A stretch of 64,000 nt of DNA from Siphlonurus alternatus (taxonomy: Eukaryota; Arthropoda; Insecta; Ephemeroptera; Siphlonuridae). Both the position numbers and the translations under genes were made by a program. The number at the start of each line of letters is the position of its first letter. Position 1 is the first letter of the stretch. A model generated the notes under the pieces. That model was not told the origin of the DNA, ran no database searches, and was given only the letters and a program-made list of their open reading frames with translations. Location: assembly GCA_949825025.1 (NCBI GenBank), contig OX463785.1, forward strand, positions 13,703,971-13,767,970. The letters run 5' to 3'. Positions 48,510 through 62,300 of the stretch are shown here, in pieces.

Positions 48510-51500
48510 CTGCGAAAGTGACCAACAAGTCAAACTGGTTCCTATGTGGACGGGAAAGTAAAACGCTACCATGACTAACCATATACGACAACAATGAGAT
48601 TTCACTTATGATGTTTAATTTATATAAGTCATCTTTATTGATATGTGTGTGAAAATGTCTATTCATAAGTAGATAACAATATTAATGTCTTGTCATGACG
48701 TGTATATGTAAAATATAAAATGTGCTTGAATATTATTTTCTTTATTAAATTATATTCAAATGTCATTTCATTGATTATCATTACTTTAAATTATCGGTCT
48801 ACGATAAATTGATGAAAACATAGGTTAAATTTTAAATATTTTTGAAATGAAGGAACTTATTACTTTTTAATAATTTCATCAATAAAAGTACATTAGTATT
48901 TTATTTTTCGACAATTAGAAAGAAACCATGAATTCATTTTTGATGTAATACAAGTTGCGATATTTAAAATATTTATATATTATATTGTTTATAAATTTAA
49001 TTGTGTGCACGCTCTTTTATATAAAAATAATAAATCAAATATAAATCAATATAATCTATTATTTTTTTTATTTAAAAAAAATATATTTGTAATTACTTTT
49101 TTAAACAAGTCATATTACTCATATTTTGTGTTTTACAAAAATTCAAAAAAATTTCAATCATGACTTGCAATTATGAATTTTTAATATTTAAATATTTTGA
49201 CACTTCTCCCCGTGACTTATTTACGTCTGAGATCCGCAGCAAGGGTCAGGGACGTCAGAAATAATGTTTAAATAATGTGTACTTGCAGACGGTCTACCAC
49301 TCACCGGGTCGGCTTGAGAAACACGTTTGGCTGCATAGTCTGGATGTTGTCTCCGTTGTCACAGAACACGCGGGCGAGACTCAACTTTCGGACCTCGGCT
49401 AGCTGGTCTGCAACAATACCAAGTCGGCGTGAGAGACATTGTTGACCATCCATAGAAGTCCGTGTCTTATGACCGGATCGTAGTCCAAAATATTCAAAGG
49501 ATGACGATTTTTTATTTTCCGAGACTTTATGAAAGCGTCAAGGACACAGCGTTTACAAAGGAGAGAGGAGCAATAGGTGTTTTTAGTCTACCAATAATCA
49601 TTAAAGGTTTTGTATAAGTCTTTTATTAAACACAAAAATGTACATATACTATAAAGGCTTTAAGTCAGATGAATGATTTTGCAATGTTTACTTCGTCCTA
49701 ATAAGTGAAAAAAAGGCTACTTTAGTATTTGATATAAAGAGAAATATGTTCTTAATTCAAAAACCATAAAATGGGGGGTTGGAGATGTTTTCAAAATAAT
49801 TATTATTAGAAAAAATTCACATTTTTTAGCGTTGTGACAAATGATGAAAATTTACGCAATATTTTTGCGACTGTAGCGCTATACCCTACATGATAAATCA
49901 TCGTCATTTGAAATTTCTCGATTAAGAGTTGGCCTTACGATATTATTCAGAAATCTCTGCTGGTAACTGTTGGAATAGTTATGTCATTGAACCTCTGGTG
50001 ACCGCTGGAAGTGAACTGCCACTCCACCAAGTTCAGCTTACCGACAATGACATGAGCACCAAAATGTGTGTACATTAAAAAATCGTGTTTTTTCAATTTT
50101 ATGTAAAATTAATAAATCGCTTATTTATTTAAAAATATATATTTTTTAATTTAATTTGCATAAAAATTTAAAATTTTAAAAATCATGAACATATAAATTT
50201 AATAAATGCACATAACAATATATTTATTAAGGAAATATATATTATATACATTATATTATAAATAAATAATTTAATTCTGCAATTTCATCAAACGAAAAAT
50301 GCTTCAATTGTTCATTGGTGACTATGTTCGATATAATATTAAGAGAATTGAAAATTTAAAATATTATAATACTAATCAAACTCCCCATAAAGTTAATTAC
50401 TAAAAATGTAAATATTTCCGATCAATCCTGAGGAAAATTGCTCTAATTAATTTATGTACGTACATTTAATGAGCCTTTTTGAGAAAAAATTTATATCATA
50501 AAATTCTTATTATATTTCTTTGACTTCAAAATTTATATTTACTAGTAGGACAGAGAATGTTTTGAATTTATTATCGTTCAATCTACTGAAAAATATCTTG
50601 ACATCATTTGCAAATAAAACAATATCATAACATGTCAAGCATAAATCTGTATATGACACGAGGGAGTACTAGCGTACATCGATTCTAACAATTATTAAAA
50701 CAAGTTTAAATTAATACATAATTCTGGAAATTGTCATTAAAGAAATGATCCACCATCGATCGTTTGTGGCATGACCGTCAAATGAAAGTCAGCCTCTAGA
50801 AGCTTAGTAAAAATTAACGTAAAAGTTGCTTATTATCTTAAATATGTAGACATTTGGTTAACAAAAAAATATTAACAATACATATAAAATTAATTTTTTG
50901 TTTCAAAATACCTAAATGATGCAATTTACTAAAAAAAATATTTTAATTAATTTTATTTTTTCCTCGTTTTTAATTCTTTCTATTTATTTTGCCTATCTAG
51001 TATGTATTTTAATAGAACGTTACTTATCCAAGAATTGGCCTCTTGAATAAATAAGAGAATTCGGTTGAATATTGAAACATTTTATACCACTCTATATAAA
51101 ATTATTATCCTTGTCATGAAATAATGAAAAAAGTATTATATAATTATTTAAATAAGTGCGCATGACGCGTACTTATAATGAACCACTTTCTCACTTCGTT
51201 GCATGTTGATTTAAGATAGGTTACGTAACTCCAATATTTGACAGAAAATTCATTTGAACACGTTTTACCGGATACGTTGAACTTTCTGCGACTTTCACAT
51301 CAATTCTAAAAAAGACTTCAGTTATATAACATCGTTATATAAGGCAAAATTGTGTCAAATTTAATGATTGGTAAAAATTATCACTTTGATTTAAAATAAA
51401 TTACATTAAAAAATAATGATGAAATAATAGAATTGCATTTTTTTTTATATTTTTTTAATAAAAAACTAATTTAATATTTTTAAATTTATAATCAATCGAT

Positions 51501-54500
51501 TGATATAATATATAATTACGTAATTATTCCTATAATATAATTTGGATTTTGGAGTTTATATAAAGAGTAACAAAACATGAAAAACCTTTGAGTATGCAGT
51601 AAAGACAATTCAACGCAGTGGGTATAATTAAAGGGATGGTATAACAATGCTAACCACACACAAGATAATAAAGTGTTATATAACAATCTTGTATACGGAG
51701 CTCTTGATTGAACAAATTAATTAAGCATAGGAACATCAAGTAAAAAATATTTCTATGTAACTGCATATGTAGTCATTTTTCAATACATGCAGACACAATA
51801 TATTATAGCTAGTATAGTTTAGTTATAAAAAATATACTATCATTTCTTTCTGCTTTTGTGACTGTGCCATGTGTCTGTAATTAATTGTATTTTTTATACA
51901 TTAATGTACTTTCCTTATTTCTTTATTTTAGTAGACAGTTAAGACACCATTGTTAAATGGCCACAAAAAATTTCAATTAAGTAAAGTTGAAAAATATTCC
52001 TTATTTAAAATATAAAATAAAATAATATATGTAGGGAGTTGCATAACATTAAATATCATCATTCTAACCCGAAGTAATAGATAAATACGCAAGTTACGTG
52101 TCCAGCTCTGATAAAATCACATAATAACTTACCTGGCGAGAACGATCCCGGCTGTCCAGGCAGGTCATAGAAGTATCTGTCCGACCTGCGAGTGTCCAGG
52201 AACTGTTTGGACACGATGCAGCGGAAGGTCGGTCCCAGCAGCGCGCCCTCCGCAGGTCGCTCAGACATGGCACCGACGTAAAGGTCAACGTCCCCAGGAC
52301 GGGTGTACATCGTCTTGAATTGTGACACCACCTGGAGCAAGAGGTCAAGGTTATATGGAGGTCAAAAGGAGGTTATTTAGAAGGCGATAATTATATTTCA
52401 ATTATAATTGGCACAATTTATTGGATTAATATAATATACTTTTGAAAGTATTGCATATTGTGCCATACAGAAAAAGTGATTTATCCAAATACAAATATTT
52501 AATTAAAATCCTTAAATTTAGCGACATACCATGTAAAATATATACTATACTAATGGGACATATTCTTCCTTAATTTTGCGTTTATTTAAGTTTAGTCTGT
52601 TTATACATACTACAAAATTATATTTTAATAATTCATAAATAAAACTCCCTAATCACCGGTCAACCTGCGACCAAATCACGTATAAAATCCAATTATGATT
52701 TACCATCATCAGCTGTTTCGTAACCCAAATTATTGCATTTATTAAAAAAATGTTGTTTGCTTTACATACAATATAATGCATTAAATTTAATATTGATTTT
52801 CACCATAAAAAAAATAATTTGCATGCCTTTTGTGGTTAATGTATTTTTTTTTTAAATTATTAATAATTATTGAAAAATATTTAATTTTAGAAAATTAAAA
52901 ATTACGTTTTAATTTATTTTATAAAGATTAAATATAACATTAATCATTATAACCTTAAAAAATGTACATATTTTTAATGTTTGTTTCTTCAATATTAATG
53001 AATTATAATAAAAATTTGATTAAATAACTTCTAGTACAATGATAACTTCAATTGATGATACGCTCTTACTTTTCGTACCATTGTAATTTGGCCGTGAAAA
53101 GTTCGATACACGAGACTTAACGCCAAGGTTGGAGGCGGCGAGATTTTACCGACAAGTCTGCTCTTGTTTAGATCCGGTGAAAGGAAAACTACCGAGACAA
53201 TTTTTTTAAAACGAACTATGAGTCAATAAAAATGTATTTAATGAAACTCACTTATTACGTAACTTAAAATATATGCGTGCATATATTGTTCATTTGATTT
53301 GCAATGTGGGTCATTTAATACGTTAATATGTAATTTGAGTATCTGTTACATAATAAATTGATCTTATTAAAAATATACAATTTTGTGATTTAATAATGAA
53401 AGTAAATTGTTTTTAAAAACAACCTTGATTATATAACCATGAACTTATTATTCAATAAAATTTTCATTGTTATAAAATTTCTTTAAATAAAAAACATGTA
53501 ATTAAGTGTAACTTTAATTAATAAAAATTGGTGTTGAAATAAATAATGTACCATGAAGAAATTTTTAAAGTATTTACTTCCAAATTAAGTGCACGAATTG
53601 AATTTGATTTAGTACTCAATATTGTTCTACGTTGAAAAAAATACTTTCCATTGCATGAGAATTATATGACATAAGATTATAGTGGAATTAGTGAATAGAG
53701 TGTGAGTGTATATTATTGTTATATTATTATTACAGTTGACTAATATAGCATGTTAAATTAGTCAACTCAGGAAAATTAATAACTCAAAAACTAGCTCGTT
53801 TTTGTATACCTTATATTTTTTTTACCTATGAAAAGGAGAACATTCTTAATTTTTTTCATAATTTTTATGAATAGCATTTTTATTAACATTGGGCGTGTTA
53901 TCTCTACCTTAAAAATAAAACAAACTTAAAAAATAATCTATAAATTTAAATTTATTTATTTTATTTTGTAATTTGTGCATGATATTGTTTAACCAACGTT
54001 TAAAGGTACATGATATCTTATACATATTGTAAAAACGTACATCAAAAGATATATGGTACTGATATATTTAGTAATTAAAACCATGCAATATATTTTAATT
54101 TCTCGGAAACTAAAAATATATGCGTTTTTTTTTTCACCTGCTCACGTTGAAAACGATGGCTGTTAATATTAACAAAGAACGGTATAATAAAATGCTCTCT
54201 CTCTCTCTCTCTCCTCGACTCCCACGCTCCATCTGAAGTTATGCAACAACAAGCAGCACTCGTGGTTGCAATTTGGAGCAAATCACGCACATTTCGTTAA
54301 TATTGTATTTCCAGCACTTTACTTTTAAAACCGTCTAGTCTGTCTAGTGAAGGAATGGAGTATCGACCTCAATTTTTTTTATTGCAGAAATGGATAGAGG
54401 GTACAAAGGTATGCTACCCTGATTTTTTTCAGATTTTTTAGAAACCGGGAAGTATTTTTAAAAAATTATTGAAAGTCCTTTTTGTGACGTCACGCGGCGG

Positions 54501-56329
54501 CAAGTCCTACCTTTTTCTTAAGGAGCGGCGTCTCGTGACGTCACAAAAAGAAATTTCAATAAATTTTTAAAAATAGTTCCCTGGCTCTAAAAACTCTGAA
54601 AAAAATTAGGGTAGCATAACTTTGCACCCTCTATCCATTTCTGCAATAAAAAAAATTGAGGACGATACTCCATACTATAATGTGAGCATGAAGAAATTTC
54701 TTTCATGCTTTTTCTTTCATGAATGTGAGTAATTTAATTAGAATTGCAAAATTTATATTTATTTATATTATAAATTTTACATATATCAGCTATTTGGTAT
54801 TTTTAGAATTACAATGTTAATTTTCCGAAATTGTATATAAATTATACTTCTCTTTTTCCATGAAAATTTAAGACATTAAATTTGTATTTATAATATTTTT
54901 AACCCAGAACACCATCAGCATTCTAGAAGCACTCAAGATGCCAATAAATTTATTGTCAAACCATTTAGTACATTATACATATTAATTTTATTTATTAAAA
55001 TTAAAGCATTTTTTTTTTTTTTAAACGTTGTTTGAATTATAAAAAATGTAAAGTGTATTTCATATTAAATATTTGGAGATAAAATAAAATTGAATTCTAA
55101 ATTATTTATATTTTTTAAAAATAAATTAATTAATTATAATTTTTTAATTAAAACAACTATTTTTTAAAAATTACTAAATATATAGTTAAAAGTTTACTAT
55201 TTTACACAAGACTAGTATTATATATAAAACAAAATATCATTTAGTTAATTAATTTTACCATTAAAATAAAATAAAACCCTTTATTTTCAATCTTATTTCT
55301 TCTATTACTGTTATTAGCAATCGTAATTTATTACATAATGGTAGAAAAACAATGATGCCTTTTAAATTTGAGTTATACGTCAATAATTTTAATTTTTATT
55401 TCACAATAAGTTCCAAATAATTTTAATAGAAACTTATTTACTCTCACTTTCATAAACCGTAATTTGGACATTGTAATCAGTATTCCAATTAAAAATAAAA
55501 CAATTTAACATCCATCATAATTTATCCACAAAAAATATTTATCATATCAAACAAATTTGCATAATATTTAAAAACATTTTCAGTACTTTAAGTACGTTCA
55601 GCTGGTTTAGTTTGAAATTTATCATCTCATTATAATAATAAAACATTTTCACGCTCTTTTATGAGAAAAGAGAAAAGTAAACCAAGCGAGACAACAGACA
55701 AAAAAAAAATACTGAAGAAATAATGTCAGTGTGACATACTGCAGTGAAATGTTTTCTGTGTGTTATCGAATTGATGTCAGAATATAATTATATCACCATT
55801 TTGCATGCATTTTAATGGGAAATATAAATAAGGGAGTTGCTTGTTAATATGACCATTAATAAAAAATGTTACACTTAAAAAAAAGTATGACAGTCGAAAA
55901 CAGGTAATAATTTATGTAATATAACTTCCAGTCTACTTTTTTCATCCACTTATTGAGGTTAATACATGCATTTAATACATTATAAATTTTGTAAGCTGTA
56001 TAAGACAGTTAATTAATTGTTACAAATATAAACATGCAATGTATATTTTAAATCTCAAAACTAATAATTAGTATAATTACATAAGAAATCAAACAGATTA
56101 TTATACTACATATATCCCTTACTTAATATTCTGTATTATAGGACGACTATCAGTGTAAGAGAGTTTGTAATCAGTAAGACACATTATTTTTGTTACCACT
56201 GCTCAATAGTGTACTGTCCTAATCAATTCGACATAGGACTGTAGAGTTCATTTATTTGAAAATTTTACAGCAATGTATCTATTGTACTCAACAGTCCACA
56301 GGCATTCAGAGTGAGCGGAAATAAGAAGG

Positions 56330-56364
<35 letters not shown>

Positions 56365-59300
56365 CTCTTAAAAAAATTTGGCTGAATTTTTGACATCTTT
56401 TAATCAGTGCATTGCCTTAAATCATGATTTTTCAGGTGTTTCGTTGCGCATTTTCAGTAGTCAGTATAAGCTATATACTGACAGTATATGCTGACTACTG
56501 AATATTGACTACGAAACACCTGAAAAATCATGAATTAAGGCGTTAAAAAATATACTGATTATAAGATGTCAAAAATTCAGCCAATTTTTTTTAAGAGTAC
56601 AGTTTGTGACCAATGCATTGACGATGACGAAAATAAAAAAGAACTCCCTTTTAAACTGTAATAAAACTGTTATATTATGTTCATGAGTGAAATATAGTAA
56701 ATAAATCAATCAATTTGTGCAAAAATATGAATGAAATAATCTCTACAGGTCATGTCTTCAAAAGAAATTTTTAAAAGATTATATAGTTAAAATTAGTGAC
56801 TATTCAACTACAAAATTGTTACGTAATAGAATGCTAACAAAATTGTTGTGCAAACGCAATTTTCTAATTTTATGTACTAATGTTTTTTAATTCTAAAGTT
56901 TTAACTAAATTTTGAAATAAAAATGTTGTTACAAAACATTGTACATAATGGATTTCAATAGAACTTAGCTTAAAGATTTAATGGGCTTAATATATAGCAA
57001 CAACTAAATTTCTAATTTCAGTAAAGTGTCATCAAGTATCTTAAAACAATGCGTTTTGAATCTCACGTTTTATATAAAAGTGTTAATTTGACGATTATAT
57101 TTTCATGAGGATGTCGCTGCAAAATGCATGCAATAAAATAATTTGAAATTATGAAAAGTAAAATAAAAATTCTCCTTTCATGCTTTATGATAATGTTATA
57201 ATTTTCAATGAAGACTTACGTGATAAATTCAACTTGTGTTAAATTAAATCACTTTATTTCAATATACTGTATTTTAATTAAGGACTATACATTAAATTTA
57301 TTTATTATATTTTCCTTATGTTACATAATATATCACTTGGCAGGAGATAATAATAATAATAATATTTTTATTCAATCATTGGTTGTACAATACAACATAA
57401 ATCACGTCATTATATATATAACTTATAGTCTAAAACATGAAAATAAATAGAACCCTCTTATCATTTAATATATTGTACATATTTCGTCAGTAAAAAAAAG
57501 GGGGGGGGGATATCACAATTACACTATTTTATAAAAGACAATGTTCTGACAATTTGTTGGCAAAAAACTCTTTTACATAATAAAATTCTCTTTTAATCAA
57601 AACATGTTTCAATTTAGCTTTAAACAAGGTATCACTATCAATGTTTCGTATACATGCTGGAAGAAAATCATATATTTTTGCTGAATGATACAAAGGACTT
57701 TTTTCCAACAGGGCTGATTTATGGCATGCTGTTACAGTCTTTTTCCTGTTTCTGGTCTCATAAGAATGCTTGCTGTGGTCGTATAGTTCAGAATTGTATC
57801 TTCTGAACAATGCACTACATAGAATATATATGCATGGTAAGGTTCTTTACATAGTTCTTTACAGATCAAAAAGCAACAAATGATTTACGTCATACAGAAT
57901 CCCTTCTAACAATTAAATTTATTAATAAAGAATGAAAACAACAATTACATTAATTGGTGAATATTCTCTATTTAACAATCTCAAGTGTTATCAGCTTATA
58001 CTTCAAATACCATCATATTTAAAAATATAATTCGGTACATCTTTACATTTTCACTTTGTTCCATCCGGAAGACTGCCTAGCGCTTGTTATATTAGTAATT
58101 TCACCATTAAATCTTGCTTCATTTTTTTATACTTATAATTAGAGTTCTGTAAACTAATTTAATAATTGCACTTTAAATAATCCAGATGTCAAAAATTAAA
58201 ACCATAAAAATTATTATGAAAAAAAAATATATATAATTATACAAAAAAATTAATATTTAAAATAAATTTTAAATAAACATGATACAATATTAACATAAAA
58301 TATAATTATGTTTTTACTATTTATAAACAAATGAATTAAAATAATATTAAAACAACGCATAATAATCAAACTTTTCTGTGACTATTTGTCAATCGCCCCC
58401 CCCCCCCCTTTAAGTCCAACTGTGTAAAGAAGTAACTGTCACATGAAATGTGTATAATGTATTACACTTCCATTATGTGGTTTTGAATGGTAGTTTAATG
58501 GCTAGAACGATATATAACTATCGCCCCAGACATGATAAAGTAATTGAAATCGTTTTATATTAATTGTAAACATAAATCGTGCGCTAAGAAATTCTAGGAC
58601 GTAAAATTTCACTTTTCAATTATTGTACAATATACTACCAAATAATAATTACATAATACTTGAGAATAAGTAAAAAAAAAAAAAAAGGGATCGTTTCAAG
58701 TATAATATCCTACTTGATGACAATATATAATAACACAAATAATAAGCAATTCATCAATAATTAAATAAGTAAATAGCATTTTTAAAAGGTTATACCAAAT
58801 ATTGTTTGGTAAATGTTAATCCTATCTTCATCCAATTATCCATTCTGAAAATTTTCTATATAGTATCCAAATTCAATTAGGGAGTTGCAGTATTGACTTA
58901 TCTTAAATTATAGTAAAAATAATTTAATTTTTGAGCTTAGTCATAATACAGAATTATGATATTTTTTTCTCTTGATATTTATTTATCAATAATCTGATAT
59001 CTTGACTTCCTGTATGCTACTATTGCTGATGATAATTAAAATTTAATATATGTCATATAACGTTCTCTCTACAGGGTCCAGACATTCTCAAACACACGCA
59101 CTTTTATTCATGGGAGGTGACTCGCCAAAAATTTATCAAAGTCGTGTTTTTTATATGTCAAGGAACAATGAAAATGACATGTTATGACAAATTATAGCTA
59201 CGGATATAACTGTGTAAGTTAAATTGCTATTTCATCAAATTGCTATTACATCTGTTCTTGTGCAATATTATTACATTATAATTTAATAGTAATATTTTCT

Positions 59301-62300
59301 ATTACATATTAACTTTCTTTTCAATTATAACCAGTTAATTATTAAATACTTCTCGTATATAATTATAACGATATTTTTTTCTGGTTCATGAGTACATAAT
59401 TGTACATACACTAATAGCTTCAAATTTCAATATCATTTTTACAGAAAGATTATTATCAAACACTGACGTAAACTGTTATAATTATGACAGTTATTCCATA
59501 TGGATTAATCAATCAATTGATGGGCACTTGGAGGTTTCGGGACCGCTCCAAACACTGACGTAGAATTCAATTTTGCCCATAGTTATTTCAGGCTTCTATA
59601 ATTAAATTAATTTAACTTTACTTCCACCATCTTATTAAAATATAATACATTATCAATTACAATTTTGAAAAAAAATCTTAAATAATTATAGTAAGTGGTA
59701 TGTTCAATAGCCCTGAACGTTTTATATAATATATTATTTACTGGTCATCACCATATAATAAAGGTCATCACTAAACAATAAAAAAATAAGAAAATATCTT
59801 GTAACTTTAATTAACATGTACAATGAATTTCTAATCCACATTTCGTTCGTAAAATTTATCAAAATTACTTTACATAAATCACAACCATATGTGCAAATAG
59901 AATAGGAGGGAAGTATTGATTTAAAAATACTAAATTATCATCACTAAATTATCATTACTTTTAAGTTTGTTTATTCAAAATAAAATTATTTAATTAATGC
60001 AAACAAATCGATCAAGAATTGAAATTAATAAATTCACAATTACTATAATTGGTACAATAATATTTTTAATTTTTTAAATTAAATAAACAATAATATTAAA
60101 AATTTAAAATAAATGTTTTTGCAAAACTAAAATTTATGCCATGGAAATATTTACATTAACTATACAGTCATTGTATACATCAGAAAAATATAACAATCAA
60201 TGGGACGTCATGCTCATAATAAATATTATGCGAAATATTTATTTTCATTATTACGTGCATTTTGATGTAAGAGTAATGATTGTTAACTTAAGTGCCCAGG
60301 CGTTTTATTTCTATTATACCATAGACACAGGCGGTTCCGACAACGCAAAACTTTTCCCACAAAGGTGACGTAATAACATGACAATGAGGTGACACAACAA
60401 TTCACGCAACTGTTAACGCTACAATAACAAATAGACTAAATAGACTAAGTTTATATCAGATGTAATTTATATATGTTTTCCCTTTTAAAATTCATCTGTA
60501 AATTGAAATTGTAGAAAAATGCAAGACTAATAACAACAGTTCACAAATACTGCATGCGGTAATATTGTCAACGCGCATAAGCCGCAGTTCCTTAATTAAT
60601 AATAAATAATAATATGGTTAATTTATAAAAAAAAAAAAAAATTGCTTTGCATGATGGAAAGTCGTTACAATTAAAATTACTCGTAACAACACAGGAAGCC
60701 GGGGCGCGGAAGGAATTGCGGTTTGTAAGCATTGACAAAATTACTTCATATATTGCAGGCAGTACGAAACTTAAGTTTTCTCGGTATATTTATTCATTTT
60801 AGTCTTATAGAGGATTATTACATTTTTATCATATACACGCAGAAAAGTCCCAACACACCTACATGTGTAAAGACGGGTTGTATACTTTTTGCTTAAAAAT
60901 CCCACGTAAAAAGTGTTAGATCTTAAGCAAAAAGTGTTAGAATTTACGCATTGTGTGTTGCGTTTTCAAAATGTGTAAGAACTAACACAAAGGTATTAAA
61001 AGTTAAGATTTCAATGAGTAGTAGTCTACACATTAAGTGTGTAAGATGTATGGGTACGCCCAAGGTGTGTAAGATTTTAAGATGAAAGTGTGTAAAAAGT
61101 CAGTATACAAGAGTGTAACGAGAGAGGTAAAACTATGTTCTTAAAACTCAACACCTTTGGTGAGTAAAAGTTAAGCAACAAAACTGTTTAAAAAGTTGTT
61201 TTACACACCAAGCTAGGTAACTTCCTACACATGCATCTTAAACAACAACACACGAAATGTGTTAAGATGGACTTAAGAATAAAACGTATTAGAATCAACA
61301 CATTGGTGCTTAAAATCTTACACACCTTCTTTTAAAATCCTACACATGCAACTTAAGCAGCAACACACGAAATGTGTTAAGCTGGTTTTTAGAATAAAAC
61401 GTATAAGAATCAACACAGTAGTGCTTAAAACCTTACACACTTTGTTTCAGTTTAAAGTCTTACACAGTTACACATCTGCGCAAAGGATGCGCGCAGCGTC
61501 ATCAGAGACAGGAATTTGCGACCGTTAGATCTGAAGTTCTTTGCTGTGTGTTTGCTCGCTTGTGTGTTAGTTCATCAATATCTGGATTTGATGAGGTTTT
61601 CGTTTCGTGATAGTTTAAATTATGTAATATATTACTTGTGAAAGTATGTGCATGTTGTAATCGAGTTTTAGATAATGCGACAATAGTGTGTGAAGTGTGC
61701 GAGTGTGTAGCAGTGTATTGAAACTGTAGATTTGATTAAACGTTCGTTTAGGCGGGCAAGAATTTAAGCCGGGGAGTCGCCATGGCATAACATTGTGTGC
61801 ACTGAAAACCCAATAAAACCTCGAGTATTTGAGTGTAATATGTGCAAGAATGCTTTCAGCATCAATTTATGTGCCGTTGTATTAATGAGTGTTTCAAGAA
61901 ATATTGTGTAAAATATATTAATATATATGTACACCTACAAATGGTTATTAAAGTACGTACGAAATTTGTCTTTCTATTAAACTATAGAACTGCATAAAAA
62001 GTTTTTGTTTAATATAATCTACTTTTTTGTTACTTGCATCATCATTTTTTTTACTCATGTGATATCTGTGTTCTTAAGTAATAAAAAAAAATGCATTAAT
62101 AAAAAAAAATGTAAATTTTAATTATATTTTATCCATGAAACCACCTTTTTTTAGGCAAATACACAATTATCATAGTATAATTTATTATAACTATTTTTTA
62201 ATTTTAGGATACTTAAGAGGATAGAAGCTGTTTTAAAAAATAAGGAAGAAAATCATAAATATAAGAGGAATAAATAATAATTCGAATAATAATTAGGCAG

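Noticed and set aside
49660..49710. Possible third copy of the GAGGCTTCAAGT MITE
   Set aside because: Only about 15 bases resemble one end; no matching right end was found.
53090..53172. A GC-richer block on the minus strand with an acceptor-like GAGCAG and donor-like AAAA|GTAAGA enclosing an open frame
   Set aside because: The peptide is unfamiliar, no partner exon was found, and it lies inside the Px2 intron on the same strand; too weak to call.
61831..61880. Zinc-finger-like reading ECNMCKNAFSINLC in the motif-cluster element
   Set aside because: Single short match without the paired histidines and with no surrounding ORF.
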